A DNA stretch of 58,978 bases, from the NCBI GenBank assembly GCA_002009475.1, contig AYTS01000004.1:1-58978 (forward strand), given 5' to 3'. The translations under genes and the position numbers were made by a program. The notes beneath the pieces are model-generated. The model was not told the origin of the DNA. It worked only from the letters and a program-made list of their open reading frames with translations, and did no database searches. This DNA comes from Candidatus Brocadia carolinensis (lineage in GTDB: Bacteria > Planctomycetota > Brocadiia > Brocadiales > Brocadiaceae). Below are positions 37,499-47,186 of this stretch, piece after piece. Positions within the stretch are counted from its first letter, which is position 1. Each line of letters starts with the position of its first letter.

Positions 37499-39979
37499 TT
37501 ATAGACTGCTTTCCGCATTTGCCAATGCCGGTTCCGGGGTTTCCTGTATCTCATCGAAGGCGAGTTTGCCATCAAGAACTCTCGCCTTTACATGCTTTTT
37601 CCCCTCAAATTTGCCCTGGAGAATTTCCTCGGAAAGCGGGTCCTCCAAGTATGTTTCAATTGCCCTTCGAAGCGGACGTGCCCCAAAGTTTTGGTTATAC
37701 CCTTTTTCTATCAGGAAATCCAGCACCTCGTCCGTCAAGGTCACGCTGATATTATAATTTTCCAGTCTCTTTTTAACACCTTTCAGTTCAATTTCTATAA
37801 TCTGCTTCAAATCTTCTTTCGCCAAGGGCTTGAAAACGATAATATTATCCACCCGGTTTAAGAATTCCGGACGAAAATGTTTGTCAACTTCCTTCTTTAA
37901 TTGCTCTTTCATCATTTCGTAGGTATGCTCATCAGTCACCTTTTTGAAGCCCAGAGATGCCTGATTTTTGATCACGTCTGCACCAATATTTGAGGTCATA
38001 ATAATGACCACATTGCGAAAATCCACGTGACGTCCGAAGCTATCAGTCAGCTTCCCGTCTTCCATAATTTGCAAGAGCATATTGAATACATCCGGATGCG
38101 CCTTTTCAATTTCATCCAGTAAAACAACGGCATAAGGACGGCGCCGTATCTTTTCCGTGAGCTGTCCCCCTTCTTCATAACCGACATAGCCAGGGGGTGC
38201 ACCGATCAACCGCGATATGTTATGTTTTTCCATGTATTCCGACATGTCGATCTGAATGAGGGCGTCTTCCTCTCCAAAGAGAAACTTTGCCAGAGATCGG
38301 GCAAGGTGGGTTTTCCCCACACCCGAAGGTCCCACAAAGATGAAAGAAGCCACAGGACGATTTGGATTCTTCAAGCCGGCGCGAGAGCGACGTATTGCCT
38401 TAGCAACCGCCTTCGTTGCTTCTTCCTGGCTTATTACCATCTTATGAAGCTCCTCTTCCATCCGGAGCAAACGCTTGGCTTCAGCAGATTCGATGCGTGT
38501 CATCGGAATGCCGGTCATTTTAGAAACAACTTCGGCAACGATTTCGTTAGTCACCACTCCTTCAACCTCGGCCCGTGATTCCCGCCATTCTTTTTCAATA
38601 GTTTCTTTTTTCTTTTTCAGCTTATCGGCTTTATCCCGCAACCGGGCAGCCCTTTCAAAGTCCTGAATTGCAACCGATTCATCCTTGTCTTTTTCCAGCT
38701 TATTAATTTCTTCCTCGATATGGCGCAAATCAGGCGGCTGCGTAGTAGCCTTCAGCCGTACCCGCGCACAAGCTTCGTCGAGTACGTCAATCGCTTTATC
38801 CGGAAGGTATCTTCCCGTGATATATCGAATGGACAACTCGGTGGCAGACTCTAAAGCATCATCCGTAATCTGGACCTTGTGATGCGCTTCATAACGGTCA
38901 CGGAGTCCTTTTAATATTTCAATCGTCTCGTCCTTAGTCGGCGGTTCTACAACAATAGTTTGAAACCGTCTTTCCAGGGCGCCGTCTTTTTCAATATATT
39001 TTCTATATTCATCCAGGGTGGTAGCGCCAACACATTGTATCTCACCACGGGATAGTGCCGGTTTTAATACATTGGAAGCATCAATAGCGCCTTCTGCGCC
39101 GCCTGCCCCTACCAGGGTATGGAGTTCATCAATAAAAAGGATGATATTTTTTGCCCTCTTTACTTCCGACATTACCGCCTTAATCCGTTCCTCAAACTGC
39201 CCACGGTACTTCGTGCCTGCCACCATCATGGCAAGGTCCAGGGCTACAATCCGGCGATCTCGCAGGAGTTCAGGAATATTCCCCTGCACAACAGCCTGCG
39301 CAAGACCCTCAACAATTGCAGTCTTTCCAACCCCTGCTTCACCAAGCAATACGGGATTATTTTTTGTCCTGCGGCATAAGACCTGTATCACCCGTTCAAT
39401 CACATCCTGCCGGCCAATAACAGGGTCGAGTTCGTGTTCACGTGCTTGTTGGGTAAGATCGCGGCCAAAAGAATCCAGCGCCGGCGTTTTTGATTTCCCT
39501 TTCTTTTCTTCTTTCTCCTGAGCCATCCCGCCCTGAACCGCTTCGGAACCCAGGAGCCCGATAACCTCTTCCCGGACATCCTCAAGTTTGACCCCGAGAT
39601 TGAGCAACACCTGCGCAGCGACACCTTCCTGTTCTCTCAGCAACCCCAGCAAAAGATGTTCTGTTCCAATATAGTTATGACCCAATGCCCGCGCCTCTTC
39701 CATGGCATATTCCAGTACCTTCTTTACGCGCGGAGTGAAGGGTAATTGTCCCACCGAGACCAGATCCGAACCGCTTTGAACAATTTTTTCAACTTCCAAA
39801 CGGATTTTTTTCAGCTCGATATCCAGATTCTGTAAAACATTGGCAGCAACCCCGCTTCCTTCTTTTACCAGGCCTAACAAAATGTGTTCAGTCCCAATAT
39901 ATTCGTGATTAAACCGCCTGGCCTCTTCTCTTGCGAGCGCCATAACCTTCCTGGCACGGTCAGTAAATCGATCAAACAT
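37499..39979 (-). CDS. clpC: ATP-dependent Clp protease ATPase subunit ClpC
   Basis: 826 residues. Two N-terminal Clp repeats (about 1-150), an AAA+ domain with GEAGVGKTAIVEG, a middle domain with a UVR-like part (about 425-480, LEKDKDESVAIQDFERAARL) that recruits McsB or adaptor proteins in Bacillus, and a second AAA+ domain with FVGPSGVGKTHLARSLA. The ClpP-binding loop is expected in the IGF-like region near 'ASLGF'. It unfolds tagged proteins for ClpP; ClpP itself is not in the window. It starts 22 nt after mcsB. Confidence 0.96.
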   Translation of the reverse strand: MFDRFTDRARKVMALAREEARRFNHEYIGTEHILLGLVKEGSGVAANVLQNLDIELKKIRLEVEKIVQSGSDLVSVGQLPFTPRVKKVLEYAMEEARALGHNYIGTEHLLLGLLREQEGVAAQVLLNLGVKLEDVREEVIGLLGSEAVQGGMAQEKEEKKGKSKTPALDSFGRDLTQQAREHELDPVIGRQDVIERVIQVLCRRTKNNPVLLGEAGVGKTAIVEGLAQAVVQGNIPELLRDRRIVALDLAMMVAGTKYRGQFEERIKAVMSEVKRAKNIILFIDELHTLVGAGGAEGAIDASNVLKPALSRGEIQCVGATTLDEYRKYIEKDGALERRFQTIVVEPPTKDETIEILKGLRDRYEAHHKVQITDDALESATELSIRYITGRYLPDKAIDVLDEACARVRLKATTQPPDLRHIEEEINKLEKDKDESVAIQDFERAARLRDKADKLKKKKETIEKEWRESRAEVEGVVTNEIVAEVVSKMTGIPMTRIESAEAKRLLRMEEELHKMVISQEEATKAVAKAIRRSRAGLKNPNRPVASFIFVGPSGVGKTHLARSLAKFLFGEEDALIQIDMSEYMEKHNISRLIGAPPGYVGYEEGGQLTEKIRRRPYAVVLLDEIEKAHPDVFNMLLQIMEDGKLTDSFGRHVDFRNVVIIMTSNIGADVIKNQASLGFKKVTDEHTYEMMKEQLKKEVDKHFRPEFLNRVDNIIVFKPLAKEDLKQIIEIELKGVKKRLENYNISVTLTDEVLDFLIEKGYNQNFGARPLRRAIETYLEDPLSEEILQGKFEGKKHVKARVLDGKLAFDEIQETPEPALANAESSL

Positions 39980-40001
39980 AATACACCTATCCTTTCAAAC
40001 T

Positions 40002-41075
40002 TTATGTCATTTCCAGGCGTTTTCTTACATACGCTGCTCGAATAACGTTTCTCTGCTGGGAAGTAAGTTCGCGCCCTTCTAACTTTTGTAAGTGCCCCGG
40101 TAATGTGAGAATGAAAAGCTCATTTAAGGTCTTCATTTCAATATCGTTGATTATTCCTAAATTAACTCCCATGCGGACCTGCGACAACAGATGCATAATC
40201 TCTTCTGAGGAAATTATCCGCGCCACCTTGAGCATGCCGTATGACCGCCAAATACGGTCTTCTAATTGCTCCCGGCTTTCGGAAATCAAGGCTTTTCTCG
40301 CCATCCGCTCATAACTCGTTATCCGGGGAATCACTCCTTCTATAATTTCTAGTATTTCTATCTCGGACTTGCCAAGGGTAAACTGGTTTGATATTTGATA
40401 TAAATCCCCGGAGACCTGAGTTCCCTCACCATACAGACCTCTTACCACCAAACCAAGTTTCATAACGGCATTAAAGACCTTTTCAATATGGTGCGTCATT
40501 CCTAATGCCGGCAAATGCATCATAACTGAAGCCCTCATTCCTGTGCCAACATTGGTAGGACAAGCAGTCAAATAACCAAAACGCGATGAATAGGCATAAT
40601 TTAACCTTTTCTCTAATTTGTTGTCGACCTCATCGATCTTCTTCCATGCTTCTTTAAGCTCAAACCCGGAACGGATCACCTGTATCCGCAGGTGATCTTC
40701 TTCGTTTACCATCAGGCTAATGGTCTCAGATTTCCCAAAAGCAACTCCTCTTTCTCCTTCTCCTCCGGCATGTTCCCGGCTAATAAGATGCCGTTCCACG
40801 AGAAAAAGTCTGTCTACTGAATCAATGTCCGCAAGATTTATGTACCGCAGGTCAGAGGTAATTTCTGCTTCTTTGATTTTATTGCTTACCATCTCTTCGA
40901 GCTCTCTCTTCTGTTTTACATTAGCTCTTGAGAGAAAAGGAAACCGCGCCACATTTCTTGCAAGACGAATCCTGCTGCTGATAACAATATCCGACTCGGC
41001 CCCTGTGCCTCTCAGCCATTCGCCGGTATTATCAGCCAGATCGCTAATCTTCATTGGTGTCGCCTGAAAGCTCAT
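40002..41075 (-). CDS. mcsB: Protein arginine kinase McsB
   Basis: 357 residues of the phosphagen-kinase fold without the N-terminal guanidino-substrate domain, as in Bacillus McsB. Nucleotide-binding arginines are in VISSRIRLARNVARFPF, the catalytic Glu is in VNEEDHLRIQ, and the reactive-loop Cys is in TACPTNVGTGMRASVMMHLP. It phosphorylates arginines to mark proteins for ClpC-ClpP. The C-terminal allosteric motif that binds phospho-arginine (RDxxRA in Bacillus) reads RNVIRA here. The start overlaps the end of mcsA by 32 nt, so translation is coupled. Confidence 0.95.
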   Translation of the reverse strand: MSFQATPMKISDLADNTGEWLRGTGAESDIVISSRIRLARNVARFPFLSRANVKQKRELEEMVSNKIKEAEITSDLRYINLADIDSVDRLFLVERHLISREHAGGEGERGVAFGKSETISLMVNEEDHLRIQVIRSGFELKEAWKKIDEVDNKLEKRLNYAYSSRFGYLTACPTNVGTGMRASVMMHLPALGMTHHIEKVFNAVMKLGLVVRGLYGEGTQVSGDLYQISNQFTLGKSEIEILEIIEGVIPRITSYERMARKALISESREQLEDRIWRSYGMLKVARIISSEEIMHLLSQVRMGVNLGIINDIEMKTLNELFILTLPGHLQKLEGRELTSQQRNVIRAAYVRKRLEMT

Positions 41076-41541
41076 AAATCCTGTCCCGTAGCTCGGCAGC
41101 CTTTTCGTAATCCTCTTTTTCCACAGCTTTATTCAATTCATTCCGTAATTGCATAAGCTCATTCTTTTTGATCAAATCTTTTCCTGCCCTTGATGGCACT
41201 TTTCCAACATGCTGGGTGCTTCCGTGCATCTTTTCAAGCAACGGAATCAACCCTTTTCTGAAAATGGTGTAATCCATTGGGCAACCTAACCGCCCATGAG
41301 AGCGAAATTCCAAGTAGGACAATCCGCATACCGGGCAAACGATCTTGGACATTTCACTAATTTCCGGGGCAACCTGGTTAATGAGGCTTGTCAGTATTTC
41401 GGTAGGAGAAGGTATTTTGGCAAGCTGCTTATTGATACCCTGCGCACAGTCTTCGCAGAGATGCCGTTCCTTTTTCACCGTACCAACAATCTCTGTTAAA
41501 TGCACTGTTGCATGCTTTTTGCTACAAGATTCACATTTCAT
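41044..41541 (-). CDS. mcsA: McsA, zinc-binding activator of McsB
   Basis: 165 residues. Two pairs of CxxC knuckles are seen, CESCSKKHATVHL...CEDC (3-34) and CPVCGLSYLEF...CPMDY (about 70-95), followed by a UVR motif near the C terminus (LRNELNKAVEKEDYEKAAEL). This is the layout of Bacillus McsA, which binds and activates McsB. The repressor gene ctsR, which precedes mcsA in Firmicutes, is absent: the upstream gene is the HPS-RraA fusion. How this operon is regulated is therefore not known. Confidence 0.93.
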   Translation of the reverse strand: MKCESCSKKHATVHLTEIVGTVKKERHLCEDCAQGINKQLAKIPSPTEILTSLINQVAPEISEMSKIVCPVCGLSYLEFRSHGRLGCPMDYTIFRKGLIPLLEKMHGSTQHVGKVPSRAGKDLIKKNELMQLRNELNKAVEKEDYEKAAELRDRIYELSGDTNED

Positions 41542-41581
41542 TCTTTGTATACCCTCATTGAATCCTAAATTCTCTTCCGCA

Positions 41582-42871
41582 TCATTGCCTTTCCCATTTT
41601 AACACATCTATCACTTTTCCTAAAGAACTTTTTTCAGATACGATCTCTTCCCGTATCCTATTTTCTTTTTCCAGACAGTCCATACCATGATTAATCCAGA
41701 CATCCGCCTCTGGCAGAGGAATTACCATCACGCCATCATCATCACCGAGAATCCAGTCTCCGGGACTGATCCGTACCCCTGACAGGAAAATGGGTATATT
41801 AATTTCTCCAAATCCTTTTGGCTCACCGGCGTTTGGCATTACCATCTTTGTAAAGATGGGAAATTTTAATTTCCTGATCTCTGCAACATCCCGCGTTGCC
41901 CCCCAGATTACGGCACCACGGATCTTTTTCTGCAAAGCGCTATGGGTTGCCAGTTCGCCCCACACCGCGGGGCCTGCTCCCCCTGCATCGATGACAATCA
42001 CATCTCCTTCTTTTGCAACATCAATAGCCTCAACAGGTTTTGCCCAATCACCAGGATAGGTCCGAACCGTAACCGCATTTCCAATGATTTTGATATTTGA
42101 GAACAAAGGATATAATTCAGTAATGCCTTTTGCGCGATGACTGCCGTCAGAAATATTTGCCGTTGAAAGTTTTTCCAGGGCTTCGCGAACTCCATCACAT
42201 CCTACCCGCTTGAAGAGGGTTGTGGGAATCTTTCGGTTTTCCTGAATAGCGTTTTTAATGCTCTCTGCCGCTGCCTTTGCATTCTTTGCCTTGGTAATAT
42301 AACCACCGACGATGATAATGCTTGCACCGGCATCCACCGCATCCACAACATTTTCAGAATTTATACCACCAGCAACAGCAATGGGTATCTTTACTTTGCC
42401 GGAAATGCGTCGCAGGATATCAAACGGTGTTTTCCCCTGCATTTGATCGTCGATTGCGGTATGAACTGCTAGAGAGGCTGCGCCCCATTTCTCTATATTG
42501 GCAATCCGATCTTCGATCTTCGCATCATTCATACAATCTACGCAGATCTTGATACCATAGTTTTTCCCTGCTTCAATACACTCCCTGATGGTTGAATCCT
42601 GAGCATCTGCCATGACGACGGCAATATCTGCACCTGCCTTGGCAGCCATTTCCATTTCAGCACGACCAGCATCCATGGTCTTCATGTCTGCAACTATGGT
42701 CTTATGGGGAAACAACGTTCTGAAATGACGTATTGCGTTCATCCCTTCGCTTTTAATAAGCGGTGTGCCTATCTCGAGCCAATCTGCTCCCCCCTCAATC
42801 GATTCCTGAGCAACCTTAACTGCCCGATGAAGGTCAACAAAATCAAGGGCTACCTGTAATATTACCGCCAT
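41582..42871 (-). CDS. 3-hexulose-6-phosphate synthase fused to an RraA-like domain
   Basis: 429 residues. The N-terminal half (about 1-210) is an HPS of the OMP-decarboxylase superfamily: LQVALDFVDLHRAVKVAQES, TIVADMKTMDAG (metal site Asp) and IAVAGGINSENVVDAVDAGA. The C-terminal half (about 220-429) is RraA/HMG-aldolase-like: GVREALEKLSTANISDGSH, VIDAGGAGPAVWGELATHSA, GAVIWGATRDVAEIRK and the closing DDDGVMVIP. HPS couples formaldehyde to ribulose 5-phosphate, or runs in reverse to make ribulose 5-phosphate in organisms without the oxidative pentose pathway. No isomerase (PHI) lies nearby. The fused partner may act on a keto acid, but its role is unknown. Confidence 0.9.
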   Translation of the reverse strand: MAVILQVALDFVDLHRAVKVAQESIEGGADWLEIGTPLIKSEGMNAIRHFRTLFPHKTIVADMKTMDAGRAEMEMAAKAGADIAVVMADAQDSTIRECIEAGKNYGIKICVDCMNDAKIEDRIANIEKWGAASLAVHTAIDDQMQGKTPFDILRRISGKVKIPIAVAGGINSENVVDAVDAGASIIIVGGYITKAKNAKAAAESIKNAIQENRKIPTTLFKRVGCDGVREALEKLSTANISDGSHRAKGITELYPLFSNIKIIGNAVTVRTYPGDWAKPVEAIDVAKEGDVIVIDAGGAGPAVWGELATHSALQKKIRGAVIWGATRDVAEIRKLKFPIFTKMVMPNAGEPKGFGEINIPIFLSGVRISPGDWILGDDDGVMVIPLPEADVWINHGMDCLEKENRIREEIVSEKSSLGKVIDVLKWERQ

Positions 42872-42900
42872 AGTTATGAACTCAAATTATTAAAGAACTG

Positions 42901-43266
42901 CTATTCGAAATACGAGGCGCCACAACGGTCAGATTCCCAGGTCGTAACTTTTTCCACCTTCACCCCCGGTGGAAGATTGCGCCTTAATTCTTCATACAAT
43001 GTTTTAGATAGGTTCTCGGTCGTGGGGTTTACTTCTGAAAAATCGGTGAGTTCGTTTAAATAAACATGGTCAAATCTATTTATGATTTCTCCTATAACTC
43101 TTTTCGCATCTCGAAAATCCATCACCATCCCTAATTTATCTAACTTTTCCGCCTTCAGGACAACTTGTACCTTCCAATTGTGACCGTGGAGTCTTTCACA
43201 TTGACCTTTATATTCCCGTAAATTATGCGCTGCAGAAAAATCTGTTTCTATAATAAGCTCAAACAT
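42901..43266 (-). CDS. queD: 6-carboxytetrahydropterin synthase (QueD/PTPS family)
   Basis: 121 residues of the 6-pyruvoyl-tetrahydropterin synthase fold. The zinc histidines are H14 (FSAAHNL), H27 and H29 (CERLHGH), and the catalytic Cys is C23 in the QueD-type CxxxHGH motif. The Glu that binds the pterin is in the C-terminal VTTWESDRCGASYFE. It makes 6-carboxy-tetrahydropterin for queuosine/7-deazaguanine. Other que genes are not in the window. Confidence 0.9.
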   Translation of the reverse strand: MFELIIETDFSAAHNLREYKGQCERLHGHNWKVQVVLKAEKLDKLGMVMDFRDAKRVIGEIINRFDHVYLNELTDFSEVNPTTENLSKTLYEELRRNLPPGVKVEKVTTWESDRCGASYFE

Positions 43267-43443
43267 GTTCTTGTCAGCGACAAAGCGCTGTATTTTTGCG
43301 GTTATTTCTGATATAAAACGAGTGAATTATAAAAAAATCTTATCACTCGCAAAAATAAAAGTCAAGGTTTTTTTTGATTGTTTATATGGACTTAAACGCT
43401 CATTGTTAAAAAACATAGGATAGTTTAAAATGCATAAGCCTTA

Positions 43444-45375
43444 TTATTTCCTTTTAAATTGTTTTTGTAATTCGCATAGAGAAAAAAATAGGGTTGTGGG
43501 TCTCCCATGCGGGCAATTATTGGTGTATGCATTCATGCTCTTTTTCATTTTCAAAAGCTCCTCTATCTCCTGCGGTTCTAACCGCTGCCCTGCCTTAACA
43601 GCGCCTTTGCATGCCATAACGCTTATTAGTTTGTTTAACATTTTATCTTTGCCCTTGAGAGAGTTCTCTTCGCTCAACTCAGCCAGCAAGCTTTCTATAA
43701 ATTCCTTGCCGGGTAAATGTCTCAAAATCTGAGGAAAGGCACGAATTACGATGGTGCGCTGCCCGAATTCCTCAATTTCAACTCCCAGTTCCTCCAGATA
43801 TTTTTTTTATACTGGTAATGGAAAAAAAAATCCTTCGGGCTTAACTCGATCATTTCCGGTATCAACAGGCGCTGGCTTAATGATCGGGAGCTATGCAGAT
43901 TCCTTTCTATTTCATGATATAAAATGATTTCATGCAATGCATGCTGATCGATAATGTTTATCCCATCGTCTGTTTCTTCAACGATAAAAGCATTGTGGAT
44001 TTGAAAAGATACCTTTTTTTTTCTTGACACCCTCCGCAGAAAAAGTATTTTCTGTCCTGTCCGGAGTTTCTGGTGTTTGTGCGGTGCTATCTGTTTCGGA
44101 TTTTCTTGCACTTAATAATTCTTCAGTGTTTACATCTTTGTGCCTTTCCGAAAGAGGAGGAAGAATTTCCCTGTTGTGAAAAGGGGTATCTGCATTCAGG
44201 TTGCTTGTGCTGGTACCGGAGAAGGATGATGGGATATCCGCATCCCCCTTTGTGTCTCTTATTTCATCAGTTTTTCTGAGAGAAAACTGTTTCCATAACG
44301 ATCTCTTAACAAAGCCAGCATCTTCAGCCTTTGCTGATTCCATTTCCGGTCTCTGGGAGAAAGATGCCACTTCCGACGATTTCGGAGCAGATTTATTTAA
44401 ACCCTCTTTCAATGCGGAAAGGACATAGTTATAAATCGTGGAGGTATTTCGGAAACGCACCTCGGTCTTTGTCGGATGAACATTCACGTCCACTTCGGAG
44501 GGATCTAACTGCAAAAACAAAAACACGATCGGATACCTCTTGTGCATTAATTTCCCGTGATAGGATTCATTAATAGCGCGGAAGATAGCGCTATCCTTAA
44601 TGTAGCGTCCGTTTAAAAAAATAAACTGCATCCGCGCATTGGCTTTGTCAAAAAAGGGTGGAGCAATATATCCTGAAAGAGTAAACATCTCTTCCCGGAG
44701 AAATACCGGGATGAGACTATTCCTCATCTCGTCGCCAAAAAACGTTGCAATTCTTTCGGCCGTTTCCCGCACAGGGGGGAGATTAAACACCGTTCTGGCA
44801 TTATGCATAAGAGTAAAATGAATAGCTGGATAAGAGAGCGCGAACCTCGTAAGTACTTCCGAAATGTAAGCCATTTCAGTAGGTATTGTCCGTAAAAACT
44901 TCTTACGGACAGGAACGTTAAAAAACAGATCTCCCACTTCAACCTGCGTTCCTTCCGGCGCACCGCAGTCCTTTATTTGACCCAATACTCCACCGTCTAT
45001 TGCTATTTCCGCCCCCTGAATTGATCCCTTTGTTCTGGAAATGATACTGGCACGTGAAACAGCTCCGATACTCGGTAGCGCCTCGCCTCTAAAACCGAGT
45101 GTGTGGATTGCAAAGAGATCGTCTGCGTTGAGGAGTTTACTGGTGGCATGGCTTTGAAACGCAAGAGAGAGGTCTTCGGCATCCATCCCAATGCCATCAT
45201 CCGATATCCGAATCATTTTTCTTCCCCCATCTTCCAGATAGGTATCGATCTTTGATGCCATGGCATCGATTGAATTCTCAATCAGTTCTTTTACGACAGC
45301 AGCCGGCCGGTCAATTACCTCTCCGGCAGCAATCTTATTAATAACCAATGCGGGAAGAATCTTAATATGCGACAT
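43444..45375 (-). pseudogene. mutL: DNA mismatch repair protein MutL, two homopolymer frameshifts
   Basis: The N-terminal GHKL ATPase is intact (MSHIKILPALVINKIAAGEV; DDGIGMDAEDL; HTLGFRGEALPSIGAV; FVNGR-like IFLNGRYIKD). I use the ATG at 45375, which has AGGAAA upstream. A T9 run at 44014-44022 breaks the linker; eight T rejoin KKKVSFQIHNAFIVEE. A T8 run at 43801-43808 breaks the C-terminal domain; nine (or six) rejoin KYLEELGVEIEEFGQ. The end has ACKGAVKAGQRLEPQEIEEL and CPHGRPTTLFF, the usual MutL C terminus. Restored length is about 640. The endonuclease DQHA(x)2E-like motif reads DQHALHE. A true loss would give a mutator strain; assembly error is more likely. Confidence 0.9.
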
Positions 45376-45488
45376 AGTACATTTCCTGAAAAGCAATTGC
45401 CAAGTTCTGGCTCTTACCCCACGAAAGTCTTACAGATGTTGACAGAAAGTGCAATAGCCACGAAACATGTCGTTTATACATTTTCTAG

Positions 45489-45632
45489 CGCTGCGAAGCC
45501 GCACCCAATTCTCCGTTGTGGAAGCGGGTGATTGCTTCGGAAAAGACCCTCGCAATGACACTGGTTATGTCTTTGATGACATATTGTGCGTTGTCATTGC
45601 GAGCAGAGCGAAGCAATCTTTCTCTCATAAAC
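45489..45632 (+). repeat. 144-bp dispersed repeat, copy 2
   Basis: Matches 21311-21454 on the opposite strand along its length, with scattered differences. It ends with AAGCAATCTTTCTCTCATAA. Non-coding. It sits just beyond the start of mutL. Confidence 0.85.
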
Positions 45633-45770
45633 AAATGGTGCCTCCCGATAAGGGGTGAATAGGCCTGTCAAAAAAACTTACAAACAAAAGAAGTTTTAAC
45701 AGAATAAAACTGTAATTATACATCCAATGTGATGTGCATGTAAATAGTGTCACTTAATTTGTGTTAAGGA

Positions 45771-45810
45771 ATTTCAATCACCCTCCATAATCCCCCAGGT
45801 TTACTGGGGT
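45771..45810 (-). repeat. Dispersed G-rich repeat, inverted short copy
   Basis: On the minus strand: CCAGTAAACCTGGGGGATTA then TGGAGGGTGATTGAAATTCC. This corresponds to the copies at 13.7 and 52.6 kb. Confidence 0.65.
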
Positions 45811-45826
45811 GGGGAGATGTGATCTG

Positions 45827-46102
45827 GAGAACGTGATAGAGTACTTGAAGAACGGGGGGGGGGAAATGCGATGAGGTGCCGGTAAGGGATTTGGAAAGCA
45901 GCTGGGCATACAGGGTAATAGCAGTGTTGGCGTGGAATCTGAAGGATGGTTTGGATTGTCGATGCCAAAAGGGGGAAGGGGAACACAGGGAGGGAAAATT
46001 GAGTTCAGGCGGTATCTGAACACCTTGATGTTATTGCCATACCACAGACTCAGTGCCGGCGGGAAGATTGTATATCGTTTGCCTGATACCGTGATTGACT
46101 GA
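45827..46102 (+). pseudogene. C-terminal remnant of a DDE transposase (IS1380/IS4-like)
   Basis: In three frames one reads ENVIEYLKNG, then VRDLESSWAYRVIAVLAWNL, then FRRYLNTLMLLPYHRLSAGG and KIVYRLPDTVID. This is the order seen at the C terminus of such transposases (WAYMVIAxLAWNLKAW...EFRRFLNxxxxLPCQIVRxGRRxxYR). At least two frameshifts, one in a run of ten G. From 46103 to 46717 I see no gene. Confidence 0.65.
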
Positions 46103-46717
46103 AAGATTTCGTTGCGGCATGGGAACGAATCCGACGACTCAAAGTTATCCTCGTGTAAATGGGGAAGTGCGTATGGGTGGCCAGAGGTCTTTAAAAAACG
46201 AAGTGTACAAGGTGTGGATGAAGGGATAGTATGTTCTGATTTCGCAATTTTTTGTGAATTTCATTGAACCAAAAATTACAAATGCTGGTTGGTTGCGAAA
46301 AAGCCCTTGCCCGCTTATTTCTTCGCCGCGGGCGATTCCTACCCATTGGCATCTTTATTGCCAGCTATATTTCCAAAGGTAGATCGCTTGTGTTCTTTCT
46401 TGGGTCTTATTGAGAAACCCATTGATAAAATACCATGATAAATCGTTATCGCTACAAGAGAAATGCTTCGTACACGCGGGATTTCGGAAAGATTTGAAAA
46501 AAACCGAAAAGAGAAATGAATCCAGAAGTTTAGAACGATATGTCCAGGATCCTGGATAGGCAAGAATCTGGTGAAGCGAAAGAATAAATCTGGAGAACAT
46601 TTTTCAAATGAAACATTTCTTATTGATAAAACGTTTTAAAAATACTATCGTGTAAAATTATGAGTATTTGTATTTCTATTTGACACCCTTAATGGAATGG
46701 AGAGGAGGTAATTATTC

Positions 46718-47167
46718 ATGGGTCTTATAAAATGGGACAGGACAGGTCCGCTCGATAGCCTTGCCCACATCCAAAGAGAAATGGGCGATTTATTGGGTAT
46801 TTTGGGTTCCGCGCCTCAAGGGGAAAGGTATGCGACTATGGAATTCCCCCCGATTATTGTATCAGTAAATGAAGACAGTGTTTTTGTTCGTGCGGAACTT
46901 CCCGGAATCAGGATCAGCGATCTGGACATCCAGGTGGTAGATGACGTTTTAACGATCAAGGGAGAGAGAAAAGCTGTTGCCCCTGCGGCAAAGTCAACCT
47001 ATCTGCGCCGGGAAAGAAACTATGGAACATTTGCCCGTTCCATAATGTTGCCTGAAAAAGTTGACGTTGAAAAGGTAGCAGCCTCTTACAAACATGGTGT
47101 TTTGCTGGTAACGCTCCCAAAAGCCTCCGAGGCAAAACCCAAACAAGTGGTGATTCAGAAAGCTTAA
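46718..47167 (+). CDS. Hsp20 small heat-shock protein 1
   Basis: 149 residues with an alpha-crystallin domain (about 45-145): PPIIVSVNEDSVFVRAELPG, DLDIQVVDDVLTIKGERKA and the closing YKHGVLLVTLPKA. A holdase chaperone that keeps unfolded proteins soluble. Ribosome site GAGGAGG is strong. The second Hsp20 starts 19 nt after its stop, so they form a pair. No CIRCE or other heat-shock operator was recognised upstream. Confidence 0.95.
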   Translation: MGLIKWDRTGPLDSLAHIQREMGDLLGILGSAPQGERYATMEFPPIIVSVNEDSVFVRAELPGIRISDLDIQVVDDVLTIKGERKAVAPAAKSTYLRRERNYGTFARSIMLPEKVDVEKVAASYKHGVLLVTLPKASEAKPKQVVIQKA

Positions 47168-47186
47168 CAAAAAGGAGATACTGATT

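Noticed and set aside
45778..46023. Proline-rich minus-strand frame
   Set aside because: The plus strand here reads as a transposase remnant; the proline richness comes from its G-runs.
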